NCBI GenBank assembly: GCA_026018925.1
Contig: JAKSZU010000009.1
Span: forward strand, 39,267,194 to 39,331,193
Source: Tupaia tana
Taxonomy: Eukaryota; Chordata; Mammalia; Scandentia; Tupaiidae
Direction of reading: 5' to 3'
DNA: 64,000 nt
Position 1 is the first letter of the stretch. Every line of letters begins with the position of its first letter. Below are positions 10,564-22,139 of this stretch, one piece after another. The notes beneath the pieces were generated by a model, which saw nothing but the letters and a program-made list of their open reading frames with translations, made no database searches and was not told the origin of the DNA. The position numbers and the translations under genes were made by a program.

Positions 10564-10989
10564 GGCACCTTGGAGAAATGACTGATTCTAGGGCTGGAGT
10601 GGGGAATATACAACATAAGCTTGGAGCATCTGATAGTGGTAGAAAGTAAGGAAGTGCCCTCCCCTCCAAAGAGACAGTGACAATGATGGGGATATATCAG
10701 AAGAATTACCGCAGTCGCCTGATAGAACTCCCAATTGCCAAAGCTGAAACAATTTGAGCAACAAAATCAGTAAAGCAGCAGTGGATTTTAACCCAAAGCA
10801 CAAAGCAAATACACATGAATCTATAGCAATGTTGAATAAATAAATAAATATATAAGAAGAGAAAAATATTCTTTACAAAATGATCTCAAATAATATGTAC
10901 AGATACTTCCTCCTCGAGGATGCACCAACCTTAGTAACTTACTTTCAAATAATAGAGTATGAAAATGGAAAATTAAGAACTTTACAAAA
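10564..10989. other. Unassigned DNA
   Basis: No feature seen between the microsatellite and the next SINE. Confidence 0.4.
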
Positions 10990-11194
10990 GGGGTTGGCAG
11001 GTGGCGTGATAGTTAAGGGTGCTAGATTTCCACATGGCTGAAAGTGGTTCGAGTCCCAGACCTGGTGGCTTGCTTTTTCACTTTCTCACTTTCTCACTCT
11101 CTCTCACTCTGTCTTTCTCTGGTCAAATTAAAATAAATAAATACATAAATAAATACATAAATAAAATAAAGTTAAATAAAATAATTCTATAAAA
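10990..11194 (+). mobile_element. SINE-C
   Basis: Head GGGTTGGCAGGTGGCGTGATAG with B box GGTTCGAGTCCC, short TC-rich tail, TGGTCAAATTAAAATAAATA end. TSD GAACTTTACAAAA before, GAACTTTATCAAAA after. Confidence 0.9.
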
Positions 11195-11788
11195 AAGGAA
11201 CTTTATCAAAAACTCAAAAAAACCAAAAAACTGGCAGACAGTACCATAACTAAGTTATAACAGTTAACATTTTCTGTATAACAAATATCATGCAAACTCT
11301 GATATATGTGATAAACAGCACACTTCATTTCTGTGATATTGTTCCCCCAAATCCATAACTTTATGCTAATCATGAAAAAAACACTAACCAATTTACCAAT
11401 TTAGATCAGAAGATATCCTATAAGGCACCTGCTTAATACACCTTCAGATTTTCAAGGTCATGAAAAATACAGCGACTAGGAAAATGTCACCGACCAAAGG
11501 AAACTAGAAAGATATATCTAAATGCATGGTGGTACCCTGCATTGGACCCTAAACAAACTTTAATGGAAAAACTGGTGAAACTCCAATGAATTCTGAAACT
11601 TAGTTAACAGCAATATACCAGTATTAGTTTCTCAGTTTTGGCATATATACTAAGGAAATGTGAGATGTTAAGAATGGAGGAAGTTGAGTGAAAGATAGGT
11701 ATAAAGGAAATTTCTGTACTATCTTTCCAACTTCTCTGTAAACCTTATTTATAAATAAAATGTGATATAAAGAAATGTGGTAAGTGAT
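11195..11788. other. Unassigned DNA
   Basis: About 590 bp with no supported feature. Confidence 0.4.
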
Positions 11789-12045
11789 CTTGACCCATAG
11801 TCCAGTGATTAACAGAGCCAGATCCCATGTAACCAACTGCAGATCAAATCCCAATCCCAGCAGTTTGAAAAACACTCTGGGTGCATGTGCATGTGTGTCT
11901 CAAAACCTGACATGGAGAAATGAAGGAGAAGGGATTGGTGTGACCATACTCCATACTCCACTGATGGGTGCTCCTTTCCCTGACACTTCTCTCTCTAGTG
12001 AGTGCATGAGTGCACGTGCCCTGTAAAAAAGAAAAAAAACTTGTA
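11789..12045 (+). mobile_element. Old SINE-A relative
   Basis: Head CCAGTGATTAACAGAGCCAGATCCCATG, middle CATGGAGAAATGAAGGAGAAGGG, end GTGCCCTGTAAAAAAG. Aged flanking repeat around GTAAGTGAT. Confidence 0.8.
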
Positions 12046-12196
12046 AAAAGTGATTTAAATGGTATTTACAACCCATAGAGTTTGAGGCTCTTGCTAAGAT
12101 CTACCTTACTGCTATATATTTATCTTCTTTGAGACCGTCTCTACTCTGTCTATTTGCATCACATTCAGAATTTTCTCCCTACAAAAATGCATTCAT

Positions 12197-12290
12197 GGGA
12201 TCAGCAAATGGCATAATGGTTATGTTGCTGGACTCCCCACATAGTCAACCACAGTTCAAATCCCAGACCTGGCAACTTAAAACTCACACC

Positions 12291-12336
<46 letters not shown>

Positions 12337-12494
12337 AAAATCCTAAGAGAAGAATGGAGAAGAAGGGATTGCAGCGTGACCATCCCCCCACCAGGTGATT
12401 TCTTGCTTTCTCTCTCTCTCTGTTTCTCCAGCGAGCGCACACCCTATAGCAAAAATCTCTCTCTCTCTCTCTCTCTCTCTAAAAAAAAAAAAAA
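12197..12494 (+). mobile_element. SINE-A with expanded microsatellites
   Basis: Head GGGATCAGCAAATGGCATAATGG. The normally GTGTGCGTGCGTG-like middle has become a long (TG)n and the 3' end a (TC)n run. TSD TGCATTCAT on both sides. Confidence 0.9.
12293..12334 (+). repeat. (TG)n microsatellite inside a SINE
   Basis: About 20 TG units arising from the GTGTGCGTG segment of the SINE. The same site expanded independently in the copies near 33.6 and 58.6 kb. Confidence 0.95.
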
Positions 12495-12538
12495 AATTGC
12501 ATTCATTATTCTACTTCTCTGCTCAAAAACCTATTGTA

Positions 12539-12776
12539 GGGCCAGCCTGTGACCTGGTGATTAAGGCAGCTGGATCCCACATGACTGACTGTATGTTTTG
12601 AATCTCTACCCCCAGAAGCTTCAGAGACATGCTGAGCATATTGATGTGTGTGCCCCAAATCCCAGTAGGATGGAGAAATGGAGATGTGACCATGACCCAT
12701 GGTGATTCTTTTTTACTTCTTCCTCTCTCTTCTCTCTGGCAAATGCATGTGCCCTCTGGCAAAAACAAACAAACAT
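12539..12776 (+). mobile_element. Old SINE-A relative
   Basis: Head GGCCAGCCTGTGACCTGGTGATTAAGG, middle AGTAGGATGGAGAAATGGAG, end GTGCCCTCTGGCAAAAAC with an AAAC-rich tail. Confidence 0.8.
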
Positions 12777-12870
12777 GATGGCTCCCCAACACTGTAAAGG
12801 AAATCCTTAACTCCTCAGGTATATATGCAGGTTTTCTTTGTCAACTGATAATTACCTTATCTTTCCAAAG

Positions 12871-13083
12871 ATTTTTTTTGAGAGGCTTTTGCTATAGGGT
12901 GCATACATTTGTCAGGCAGACAGAGAGAGACAGAGATATAGAAAGCGAGAAATCACCCCCCAGGGGGGATGGCCATACCGCAATCCCTTCTTCTTCCTTC
13001 TCCTCTCGGGATCTTGGGCACGCACGCACACGTGCCTGGTGTTTAAGCCACTGGGTCTGGGACTCAAAACTGCAGTTGACTAC
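12871..13083 (-). mobile_element. SINE-A, 5'-truncated, reverse orientation
   Basis: Starts with poly-T and reads back through the palindrome to CAGACCCAGTGGCTTAAAC. It stops within the tRNA head, which is missing from about 13083 on. Confidence 0.85.
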
Positions 13084-13109
13084 AAAGATATATTAATTAA
13101 ATGGATGTA

Positions 13110-13345
13110 TAAGTTACAAATATTTATTAAGCCCCGATTTTACGTCAAACATTCTGCTGAATACTTGTTAGTATAGAGAAATTTAAGATATTGTGCCTGC
13201 CCTTGACTTGTAAACAGAAACATAAACAAGTAATTCTAAATGTTGTAAGTGTTAAAGTAGAACAGGGACAATAGCAATACATGAATAAATAGCTCACAGA
13301 AAATGGAATAGGAGAGCTGAGTACTGAATAAAAGTAGACACCTCC
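13110..13345 (+). repeat. Ancient mammalian repeat (MIR/L2 era), unresolved
   Basis: TTTATTAAGCCCCGATTTTACGTC and AACATAAACAAGTAATTC resemble a widespread old mammalian repeat of the 'tttattgagc...aataaacaagtaa' type. A possible continuation is at 13560-13800 beyond the SINE-C insertion. Family name not determined. Confidence 0.4.
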
Positions 13346-13346
13346 T

Positions 13347-13467
13347 GGGGCTGGTACATGGCATGGTGGTTAAGGCACTGGACTCCCACATGGTTGACCG
13401 TGGTTTGAGTCCTGGACCTGATGGCTTGCTTTCTCTCTCTCTCTTTCCCCCCTTTTTCTCCCCCCCC

Positions 13468-13503
<36 letters not shown>

Positions 13504-13556
13504 CTGATAAAATTTAAAAAATAGCAATAATAAATTAAATAATTGTTTAAAAAAAC
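13347..13556 (+). mobile_element. SINE-C with (TG)n
   Basis: Head GGGGCTGGTACATGGCATGG, B box GGTTTGAGTCCTGG, TC run, poly-C, (TG)n at about 13471-13499, then an ATAAAATTTAAAA-type end. TSD AAGTAGACA before and after. Confidence 0.88.
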
Positions 13557-13880
13557 GAAGTAGACATTTACCTAGCAAAGAAGGATATTTGTTGTGATTC
13601 AAAGGGAAACAATGAAAAAGTCAGGAAGCCATATTATACATGTATAAGGAATAGTGACTAGAGTGTAAGGTATGTGGTAGAGGCAGATGATACTAGAAAA
13701 GCTAGCTAAAATCAGATTGTGAAGAATCTTGAATTCTTGGTTAAGAAATTTTATTTTTGTTATGAAAGCTTCAAATAATCTCTTTGCTGAAATGCTAAGT
13801 CATCAAGCATAGCGTTATATATCATCTCACATTGTTCACCCATTGTTTTTTGGCATGAAAGAGTCAAATTCTGCCTTTCC

Positions 13881-14117
13881 TTTTTTAAAACTTGGCAGCG
13901 GGCACATGCACTCACAAGAGAGAGACAAAGGGTGGGGTGGCAAGCACTCCATAATGGGGCATAGTAATGTCACAATTCCTTCTCCTCCCTTTCTCCACTT
14001 TGTCAGAATTTGAGGCAAACGTGCCCAGCATAGTTTTCAAGCTGCTGGTCCCAGTATTCAAACCACAGTTGGCCATGTGGGATCTGGCTCCCTTTACCAC
14101 TAGGCCATGAGGCTGGC
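13881..14117 (-). mobile_element. Old SINE-A, reverse orientation
   Basis: The minus-strand reading gives GGCCAGCCTCATGGCCTAGTGGTAAAGGGAGCC, the clearest example of the ancestral head. Flanking CAAATTCTG on both sides is a likely TSD. Confidence 0.85.
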
Positions 14118-16317
14118 CTAACAAATTCTGACCTGCTGCTTGGGTTGCAAACCACATCTTCCATTCCTGGATTCCAATATTATATTCCAGAATAATGAGT
14201 TCATTTAAGTAGCATTTCTGCAAACATTTTGCTTATCTTTATTTATTTATGCCAAGCATTCTTGTTCATTCTTGTGAACAAAATCAATGGAAAATAAATT
14301 TCTTGTCTTTTGAGAGCCATATGACAGTACATTCTTACTGTGATGTTTGCATTTCCAAAAAGTTCCCTAGATATATAATTGCATTTCTTTCCTTAAATTT
14401 GAAGATCACTTAGAACTATACAAAGTACAAAATATTGTTTGGTCCCTTGTCTTGTGGCCTTGAATTGTGTATGAGTACTTTCCAAATCCATAAGGAAGAA
14501 GCTAATTTGCCCATGAGAACGTTACCCACATACCTGGAATCATAGGTGTTTTCTCAGCTTGTGTTATGACTGCAGTCAGCCATGAATAAAATTGGGTTAT
14601 GAGCTCTGTTCTTGTTCCTCTCAAATCCCTAATGGTACCACCAAGTGATACATATCATTGCGATCTTGAGAGACAAGGGAAGAGTTGCTGAACATTGTGT
14701 AAATCTGTCAATGTTTTCCTCACTCTCTCTTTCAGAGAAAATTGGATGAGACTCTTTTGCAATGCCAGAGAAATCCATTATAGTTTTAAGACTAACGAAT
14801 GTGTGAAACATTTTCATCTCTAATCTTCCAGATTAGAAAAAAAAAAAAAACACAGAGATTCTAAGTGAATATTTTAAAATCACAGCCAATTAACAGCAGT
14901 CCAGAACTATCTAGGTCTCTTGATTGTAAAAGTAATTCACAAAAACAAAGAAGTTCACCAATAGCCCAGTTAATACAAATGCACTTTTCTGGAACACTAG
15001 AACATAATCAAACAGCCTGATACAGAATACCCAGGCCAAATTCTCATCATGAAGTTTTGAAGGAAGATGTTGATGAAAGCAGCCAGGGCAATTACACAAA
15101 TAACAAAGTCAGATTTGTCATAAAATTCACTCACAGATGAAAAAAAAGACTATTCTTCCTGTACAACATCAACCACTGCACACAAGAATATTTTATGCAA
15201 CTGACAGAATTGTAACAATACCAAAAAAAAAATGAGCACACTTAATTGGATGAAAACCAAATAGACAAGACTCTGAGTATGTAAATCCAAGCATCTATAA
15301 TGGTCACCAAAGGTGATCCAGATAATCACAGCTCCAAAATGAAGCTCCTGATTACTTCGAGGTGGGAATTAAGCTGCGTGATCTGTGTGACAGTTGTGAC
15401 AGGTAATAAAAAAGAGAAGTTCCAGTAAGGAGACACACGCTGCATAATAATGTTACAAGGAGCAACAGATAAAATCAAGATCCATTAGAATTCAAACTTA
15501 TAGTTAGCTGAGAAAGTTTCATTCTACAGAGATTTAAGAATAGAGGAATTTTTTTTCTGAAATTAACATAAGATATGGATAGTCCCAAGGTAAAGTGATA
15601 GCTGTATTTTCTGATGTTCCTAAGCTGGCTGGAAGCAGTGTTCATGTTTTCTCACCATTGTTATTCTGCGAAGCTTATTTTGCTATTCCAATTCCCAAGA
15701 AGTGAAAGATACAATCAATCTTCTTTTTTATTCTCAATTTCCTTCTACTACACCTCTTCATTCACCAGCCTAATGACCAGTCAATTAATTTATACCCGAA
15801 GTGAAAAGATATAAATATAATACATTCACAACACACAAGAGCTGTACCTTAACTCACAGATGTAAAAGCACAGTTTTCCTTAAATTTAATAAGAACAATG
15901 AGTATTCAGCCATTGGTATAATTGAAAAACAATCCAGATGACATAATTTATTTTCCAAATTCTAGGACATCAGTAGAAAAATTTCTCTCTTTCAAACTAG
16001 CCTTTATTATTTTTTTCCTACGCCTAGATAAAAAACACCAAATTGAGGGTTAGAGAAGAAATGGATAGTGCAAAGAAATATTTGAAGTATTGCTTTCCTT
16101 GCTAAATAGAATACATGTTCATTATGTCTAACAGGCCTTTTCTTCTATTATATTATAGGATTTTTTTAAAGGAGAATTCCTCCTGTGTCATAACTCTTAA
16201 ATAAATCTGGCATTTTATCAAAGAGAAAAGTAAGGAAAGGAAGATTAAATAACTGTATTAGACTCTTTAGCAAGCTAAATAATTTCACACACACCATAAA
16301 AAGAAGATAAAACTGAA
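14118..16317. other. 2.2 kb without recognised features
   Basis: AT-rich sequence. The longest frames are about 60 codons and look random. No SINE, L1 or LTR landmarks were found, making this the second-longest repeat-poor stretch in the window. Confidence 0.45.
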
Positions 16318-16537
16318 GGGCCAGCAGGTGGCATAGTGGTTAAGTTGCTGGACTCCCAAATGAGTGACTGTGGTTTGGGCCCCGGACTGGGTGGCTTGAA
16401 ACTCACAATGGGCATGTGTGCGTGCATGCTCAAAATCCAAAGAGGAGAATGGAGGAAAAGGAGTTGCAGCGTGACCATTCCCCCGGGGGGAGGGTGATTT
16501 CTCACTTTCTGTCTGTCTCTCCAGTGCTCTATAGCAA

Positions 16538-16569
<32 letters not shown>

Positions 16570-16598
16570 AAGAAGAAGAAAAAGAAAAGAAAACAAAA
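16318..16598 (+). mobile_element. SINE-A
   Basis: Head GGGCCAGCAGGTGGCATAGTGG, decayed B box (GGTTTGGGCCC), palindrome CCCCCGGGGGG, and an A-rich tail expanded into AAAAG repeats. Confidence 0.88.
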
Positions 16599-17082
16599 TG
16601 AAGTAAAATATTGATTGAGCAAATAAAATAAAAAAGGAATTTTTTAAGAACACAAATATTATATTAATAAAGTGTTTCACTTAGAACTATTATGACACGT
16701 TAAGGGTGATTAAATTTAATTTAGCTATACTCATTAATGCCTTTAAAGTGATTTGCATATGATGAGTTACTTTGAATCATCTTGCATTAAATTAACAGCT
16801 CAAGTAATATGAAAAAATATCTACAACAGCAACAATAAAAGACAGGGGTACTATTTGAGGCAACTCTACAAGTTTAAAATCAAAGAAGTATACATGCTTC
16901 ATTTGTGACCATTATCACTTATGGTGATCATATTTATAAGGTAAATTCTTCATTTTAGTTTTGTCTTTGGAAACTCTGTTTGCATTTGGAGAAAATAAAA
17001 AGAAAAATGAAATCAAGTATGAAAGAAGCAAGTTTTGGTAAACATACGAGGCAGTGAAAATTATTTTCAGCTTTCTTTCCTG
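16599..17082. other. Unassigned DNA
   Basis: About 480 bp, AT-rich, no feature supported. Confidence 0.4.
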
Positions 17083-17099
17083 TGGTTCATAATGCTTTT

Positions 17100-17403
17100 T
17101 TTTTTTTTTTTTTTTGAGAGGTTTTTGCTATAGGGCGCGTGCGCTCGCCAGACAGACAGAGAGAGACAGAGAGATAGAAAGCAGGAAATCACCCCCCAGG
17201 GGGGATGGCCACGCCGCAATCCCTTCTCCTCCATTCTCTTCTTGGGATCTTGGGCACGCACGCACACGCGCCCGGCGTGAGTTTAAGCCGCCGGGTCCGG
17301 GACTCGAACCGCGGTCGACTACGTGGGAATCCAGCGACATAGCCATTACGCTAACTGCTGGTCCCAAGGCACAACACCGTTGTTGGTTCCACTGGGGCAC
17401 GAA
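17100..17403 (-). mobile_element. SINE-A, very young, with 38 extra bases at its 5' end
   Basis: Near-consensus minus-strand SINE-A occupies 17100-17365. The 17-bp TSD TGGTTCATAATGCTTTT is exact at 17083-17099 and 17404-17420. The right copy does not abut the SINE: 17366-17403 lies between them. These 38 bases therefore arrived with the insertion, attached to the 5' end of the element. They do not match other sequence I noticed in the window. Confidence 0.95.
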
Positions 17404-17589
17404 TGGTTCATAATGCTTTTACGAGGCTAGAGATTGACGGACAAAATCTTGATTGATTAATAAAAGATGACATCATTCATAGTACATCTGATGATTGATT
17501 ATGCTGCTTTCATAGAAAACCATACCAAAATTTTTCTAGCCAATTAATTATCCACAATCTGTGATGTTGTCCCACGACTACTATGTTGT

Positions 17590-17843
17590 TTCTTAAAATT
17601 TGCTATAGGGTGCATGTACTTGCCAGAGGGGCAGAGTGAGAGAAAGAGAAAGTAAAAAAGTAATTGCTAGTAGAGATGACCACCTATCCCTTCTCCTCTA
17701 TTCTCCTCTTGGGATTTTGGGCGCACACACACACATACACACATACCTGGCATGTTTTCCAAGCCAGCTGGGTCTGAGACTGAAATTGCACAGTTGACCA
17801 CATGGTATCCAGCTACATTAATCATCATGCAACTGATTGGCCC
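17590..17843 (-). mobile_element. Old SINE-A, reverse orientation
   Basis: The minus strand gives GGGCCAATCAGTTGCATGATGATTAATG, then CAGACCCAGCTGGCTTGG, ending in CTATAGCAAATTTT. CpGs have decayed. A (CA)n has grown in the middle. Confidence 0.82.
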
Positions 17844-17950
17844 ACACTTGTTTTTTAATTTAAAGAGAGATGAATCTGAAGTTTCAATTATACCCATGTG
17901 GAAAGACTGACTGATAGTAAAAGAAAAATGATCCCTTTCCAAATATACAC

Positions 17951-18067
17951 AGTCTTCAAAAAGTTCATGGAAAATGCCTGTTATGAAAAATTCGCTATGG
18001 ATTTCAAAATATTTTGCACCAAAATAAACTCGTACTGAAATGCATTTTCTCATGAACTTTTTGAAGT
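17951..18067. mobile_element. Mariner-like MITE with inverted ends
   Basis: Terminal inverted repeats CTTCAAAAAGTTCATGG (left) and TCATGAACTTTTTGAAG (right) bound about 115 bp. The core TTTTGCACCAAAATAAACTCG is shared with copies near 22.5, 52.35 and, partly, 56.5 kb. Non-coding. The mariner affiliation is inferred from size and end structure. Confidence 0.75.
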
Positions 18068-19735
18068 TACCACAAATGTCAGCACAGATCAGCAGTTGAG
18101 TATAAAATTCTTTGTCACCAACTATATTTTTGCAAATGTGCCTTCAATATCATGTAAAAAGTTCCTTGATTTTGATTCCTCTATCTTAGAAATCTCTATC
18201 AATAACAAATTCAGTCCCTGGTAAGCCTATATTTAAATTATTTATTCTGGTTCTTCATTTTTATCATACATTTTGAAGAAAGAATTTAAAAGGGATATGA
18301 GTGGAAGAAAAATTTGTCCTGAAAGTGCTGATGTGCAATAGTCTCTTGATTATTAAATATGACTAAGACTATTAATATCATGCCAAATACAGTATAAAAA
18401 ATACTTTGTTTAATATGTTCATGATCTAAAATCAGGAGTACAAGCAATCGCTCTAGTATTCACACACTTTACAGGACAGAAAATATATCTATCTGATGTT
18501 CAGTAATATCTAGTATTAGTGGACACTTCAATTCCAATGATTTACTGCATGTTATTAACAGCATTCTTGTTTTTCTTTCTGGCATTGAGGAGGTCAGAAA
18601 AAAATGTATCATTGTTTTTCAGGTGCAGTTGATTTTATGTTTATGAATTAGCCATAGATACATGAAATGTGGGAAAATAATGAGTCCACGAGTAGCCACC
18701 ATGTCTCCTTACTCCTAGTCTATTTCTTTGTCATTTCACTAAACATTTCCTAGACTTGAAATAAAACATTCTCCTTAAGCCATATAGTTACCAAGAACGT
18801 AGCCCCTTACCCCTCACTTTGCCTTAGGAGGTCAGAAATTAATCACACAAAGTCAAATGATAAAATAAAACTTATTACTATATTATTTAGGTTTCACAGA
18901 GTTAATTTATTAGCTATCAACAAACCCCTGTGAAAACAGTCACCTATAATAGGTTGTGCAGCAAAAAACCATGCTTTTATACTAAGATTTTCTTCTGGTG
19001 ATTATTCTTTTTGTTTCCAATTTAAATAAAAGATTAGCATGATGCATATGGCAATTCTAAAATGCCATAAAACTGACTCTGAAAGGAGCATTTTCAATAT
19101 TTCTTAATGGATTTTTAAAAATCGCTATGACTCTGAACATATTAGCCTTTGCAATGACCGGGCCATATCTCTCCTACATGAATTAGTTTCCACTTTAAGT
19201 CTGATTACTGTTTTTCCTTAATAAGATTAGGAAAGTTGGCTTTGGCTTATAAAAACTAAAAAATCTCAATAAGGAATGCTGCTTGAGTAAAGACAAAGAA
19301 AATAAGAAAGAAAAAGAACAAGGAAAAAGATTCTATTTTAAGACATTAAAAATTTTCCAACTTATATCTACTAATAGAATATTCTACTTATTAATGATAC
19401 ATTACTTAATATAACTCAGTCAGAACTTTGTGTTTCTAAACACAGTGGCCTCTTGTTTTCTTTCTAATAATTTGCCTGAGAATTTCCATGAAAACTAAAC
19501 TTGGAACTTGTAAGAAATGGCCACTATATTTTAGGTAATTGGAAAGGTTTAGCGATTCTATAGGAAAATTAACATAGAGGGTATTAGTATTCAGGTTGGT
19601 TTGCTCACAAACCCTAAGACAGGCTTTGGGGATTGTCCTAATATTAATATATTTTTTCTAAATGCTTCATCTTACTTAATGTCATCACAAATTCATTAGG
19701 TAAATATAATTTTTTACATCTTTTAAACATGAGGA
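18068..19735. other. 1.7 kb mostly unassigned; possible MIR relic at the end
   Basis: No open frames of note. The last 70 bp (TTACTTAATGTCATCACAAATTC..., 19675-19725) resemble the reverse of a MIR 3' half, interrupted by the next SINE. Confidence 0.4.
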
Positions 19736-19985
19736 GGGGCCAGCAGTGGCTGTGGTTAATGAGTTGTACTATCACATGGGTGACCAGGTTTGAGTCCTGC
19801 ACCAGGCAGCTGCAGAGTAATGCCAGGCACGTGTCCATGTGTGCCCAAAATTCTGAGAGGAGAATGGAGAAGAGACTGCGGCATGGCCAGCTTCCTGGGA
19901 GGTGTTTTCTCACTTTCTCACTTTCTCTCTCTCTGCATTTCTGGCAAGGGTACACACCTTATAGCAAAAATCTCTTTAAAAAAGT
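19736..19985 (+). mobile_element. SINE-A
   Basis: Head GGGGCCAGCAGTGGCTGTGG, B box GGTTTGAGTCC, AGAGGAGAATGGAGAAGAG middle, CTTATAGCAAAAATCTC end. Confidence 0.87.
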
Positions 19986-20088
19986 CAATATTAAGAAAAA
20001 CAGAGCAAAAGATATACAAATATTCTGTATTGTCATTACAACTATTCCGTGAAACTAACATTATTCCAAAATTAAGAACATTAATTTT

Positions 20089-20140
20089 AGGACCAGGCAA
20101 AAATCTCTCTCTCTAAAAAGAAAAAAAAAAAAAAAAAAAC
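20089..20140 (+). mobile_element. SINE-A relic with almost everything deleted
   Basis: GGACCAG (the SINE 5' start) is joined directly to GCAAAAATCTCTCTC and an A tail (the SINE 3' end). About 210 bp of the middle is absent. It is either an internal deletion or a chimeric reverse transcript. Confidence 0.6.
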
Positions 20141-21044
20141 AAGGGATAAATAATCAATTGACCAGTTGACCTTCTATTGCAGTTCAGGGTTGTATAATGC
20201 CAAACCCACTAACCCTTTTTATTACATAATGCTGACTTGACAACTGTGGAAATGTTAGAACACACAGATGATGCTTCTCATGACACTCTTGCCAACTGGG
20301 GCTGGATTATTTGGAGAGATAAAAAAGAAGATGAGAGTGTAATATGGGTGTGACCTGGACAACTGAGATGAGTATGGATTCATAAGTAGATGCTAACCCG
20401 TCATTCTGGGGGATGATACTGAAGTGAAAACCACTTGTTTTTACTCTATGCGACATATTCAATAACAACTTCATATAGCAAGTTGATAATATACTGATTT
20501 GATAATTTTATTCACTCAGAAGCACAAATTAAACTATTTCATCTATCCAAAACATGGGCTCCAAGCCTCCTGTGTACCACGCTTTGCATAGTTACTTCAA
20601 TTCTTCAGAGAGAACATAAATATTATGTCCTCTAGGAACCCTTTTCAGAATCTCTGACCCTTAAATGATGCCAAGTGCTCATGTTTTACAATCTAATAGC
20701 ATATTATTTTCCTTCACAGCACTGAATCACCATTTTACTAATATGAATATTATCATAACTTACAAACCACCAATACAGACATAATACTGCATAGTTTCAT
20801 TTGTTTTTCTTATACTTGACACCTCAGAGGTACTTCACAATTTCAGTGTCTTGTCAAAGGCTGAGTTGAAATCAGAAAATTACCTGTGAAATTCAGAGTC
20901 ATAAAAAAGTGTTTATCAGAAATGAGAAAGGGATGCTAAAGCAGTTTATACTACATTATTATCAACAATCTTTTTCTTTTTTGTACTTCTTCCTTATCTC
21001 AACTTAGGATCAAATAGAAGTAGAGTATCAATTTTAAGAAATAC
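20141..21044. other. Unassigned DNA
   Basis: About 900 bp without a supported feature. Confidence 0.4.
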
Positions 21045-21276
21045 TATTACCTGCTCAACTGTAGTGGTATAGCAGTAACGTAATGCTCTGTGATGCTGAG
21101 GGAACACAGGAACATTCAGAGTTCACATCCCAAGGTCTCCCTGTGCACACTGGGTACACGATGTGCAATTGATCTTGGCTGGTTGAGGTTAGAGGTGAAT
21201 TTTGGTGTGAAGTCTCTGTGAGAGGTGCTTCTCTCTTTTTCTATCATGAAAGAAATAAATACATAAACTTTAAAAA
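21045..21276 (+). mobile_element. SINE-S, old copy
   Basis: GTAGTGGTATAGCAGTAACGTAATGC head, B-box relic AGAGTTCACATCCC, middle ACACTGGGTACACGATGTGC, TC-rich end and GAAAGAAATAAATACATAAAC tail. The tail matches the 57.7-kb copy rather than SINE-A or SINE-C. Confidence 0.6.
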
Positions 21277-22139
21277 AGAAACATTATTGCTGGAAAAAGA
21301 TTTCATAAGAGTGTGAAGATAGCTTAGGAGAAAAGCAGTAGCTTTGGGGAAATTTTATTCAAAAATAACTGCCTAAACTCTCATTGTGGCAGTAACTTAA
21401 TTATGTACACTTATTCAATATTTTTTTACTGTTTACCAACTGGTGGGTAATGTATTAAGTGTTTTAAGGATACAGAAAAGTGTTGTTCACAGACTAGCAG
21501 AAAATAAAAGTATATAAAAGTACCTTGACTTATAGTAAGGACCACAGCAGAAGCTTTTATAAAATTCTAATTGAACAATAGTTAGAAAGTTGTTGAAATA
21601 ATTCAGGTTATCTTGGGTCCAGAAAAGAATATTAGCTGTGCAAAAGAACAGTAAGAGAAATAGCAAATTGTATCATCCAGGAAGAAATAACAGTTCCTGA
21701 CTGATGTCATGCAGGGAACAAAGAAGGAAAGGGCATCATAGAGATTTCTAAAATATTTACCATGTGAAGTCCATGGGCAGTGGTGGTACCATTGACCAAA
21801 TAATTAAGCTGAGAGAGTAATTAGGGAGGAATGATGTAAATGTATATTGCTGATATTGGTCCTTTTATGATTTGATTCCTCTGAGTATCCTGCTTCCTCA
21901 GAGCATATTTAATATTTTGAAAGATGCTTCGGATCCTTTGAACGTATGAATGCAAATGCTGTATTAATTTATATTTCCTAGTTACAGGGTTTTTTTTTTC
22001 AATAAAATTGGTTCCTGGTGCTAAACAGAGGGACATGCTAAGAAATAGCCAACCATTTCCCACTACAGGCATCAAGGAATCTTGAATGATCGCCATCCCT
22101 TTTTGATGTCATGGAGAAAATTTCAGTTTTGAAGTCAAA
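21277..22139. other. Mostly unassigned; possible ancient repeat
   Basis: 21395-21560 (TTTACCAACTGGTGGGTAATG, GATACAGAAAAGTG, AGCAGAAAATAAAAG) may be the same ancient repeat type as 13.1 kb. The rest is unassigned. Confidence 0.35.
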
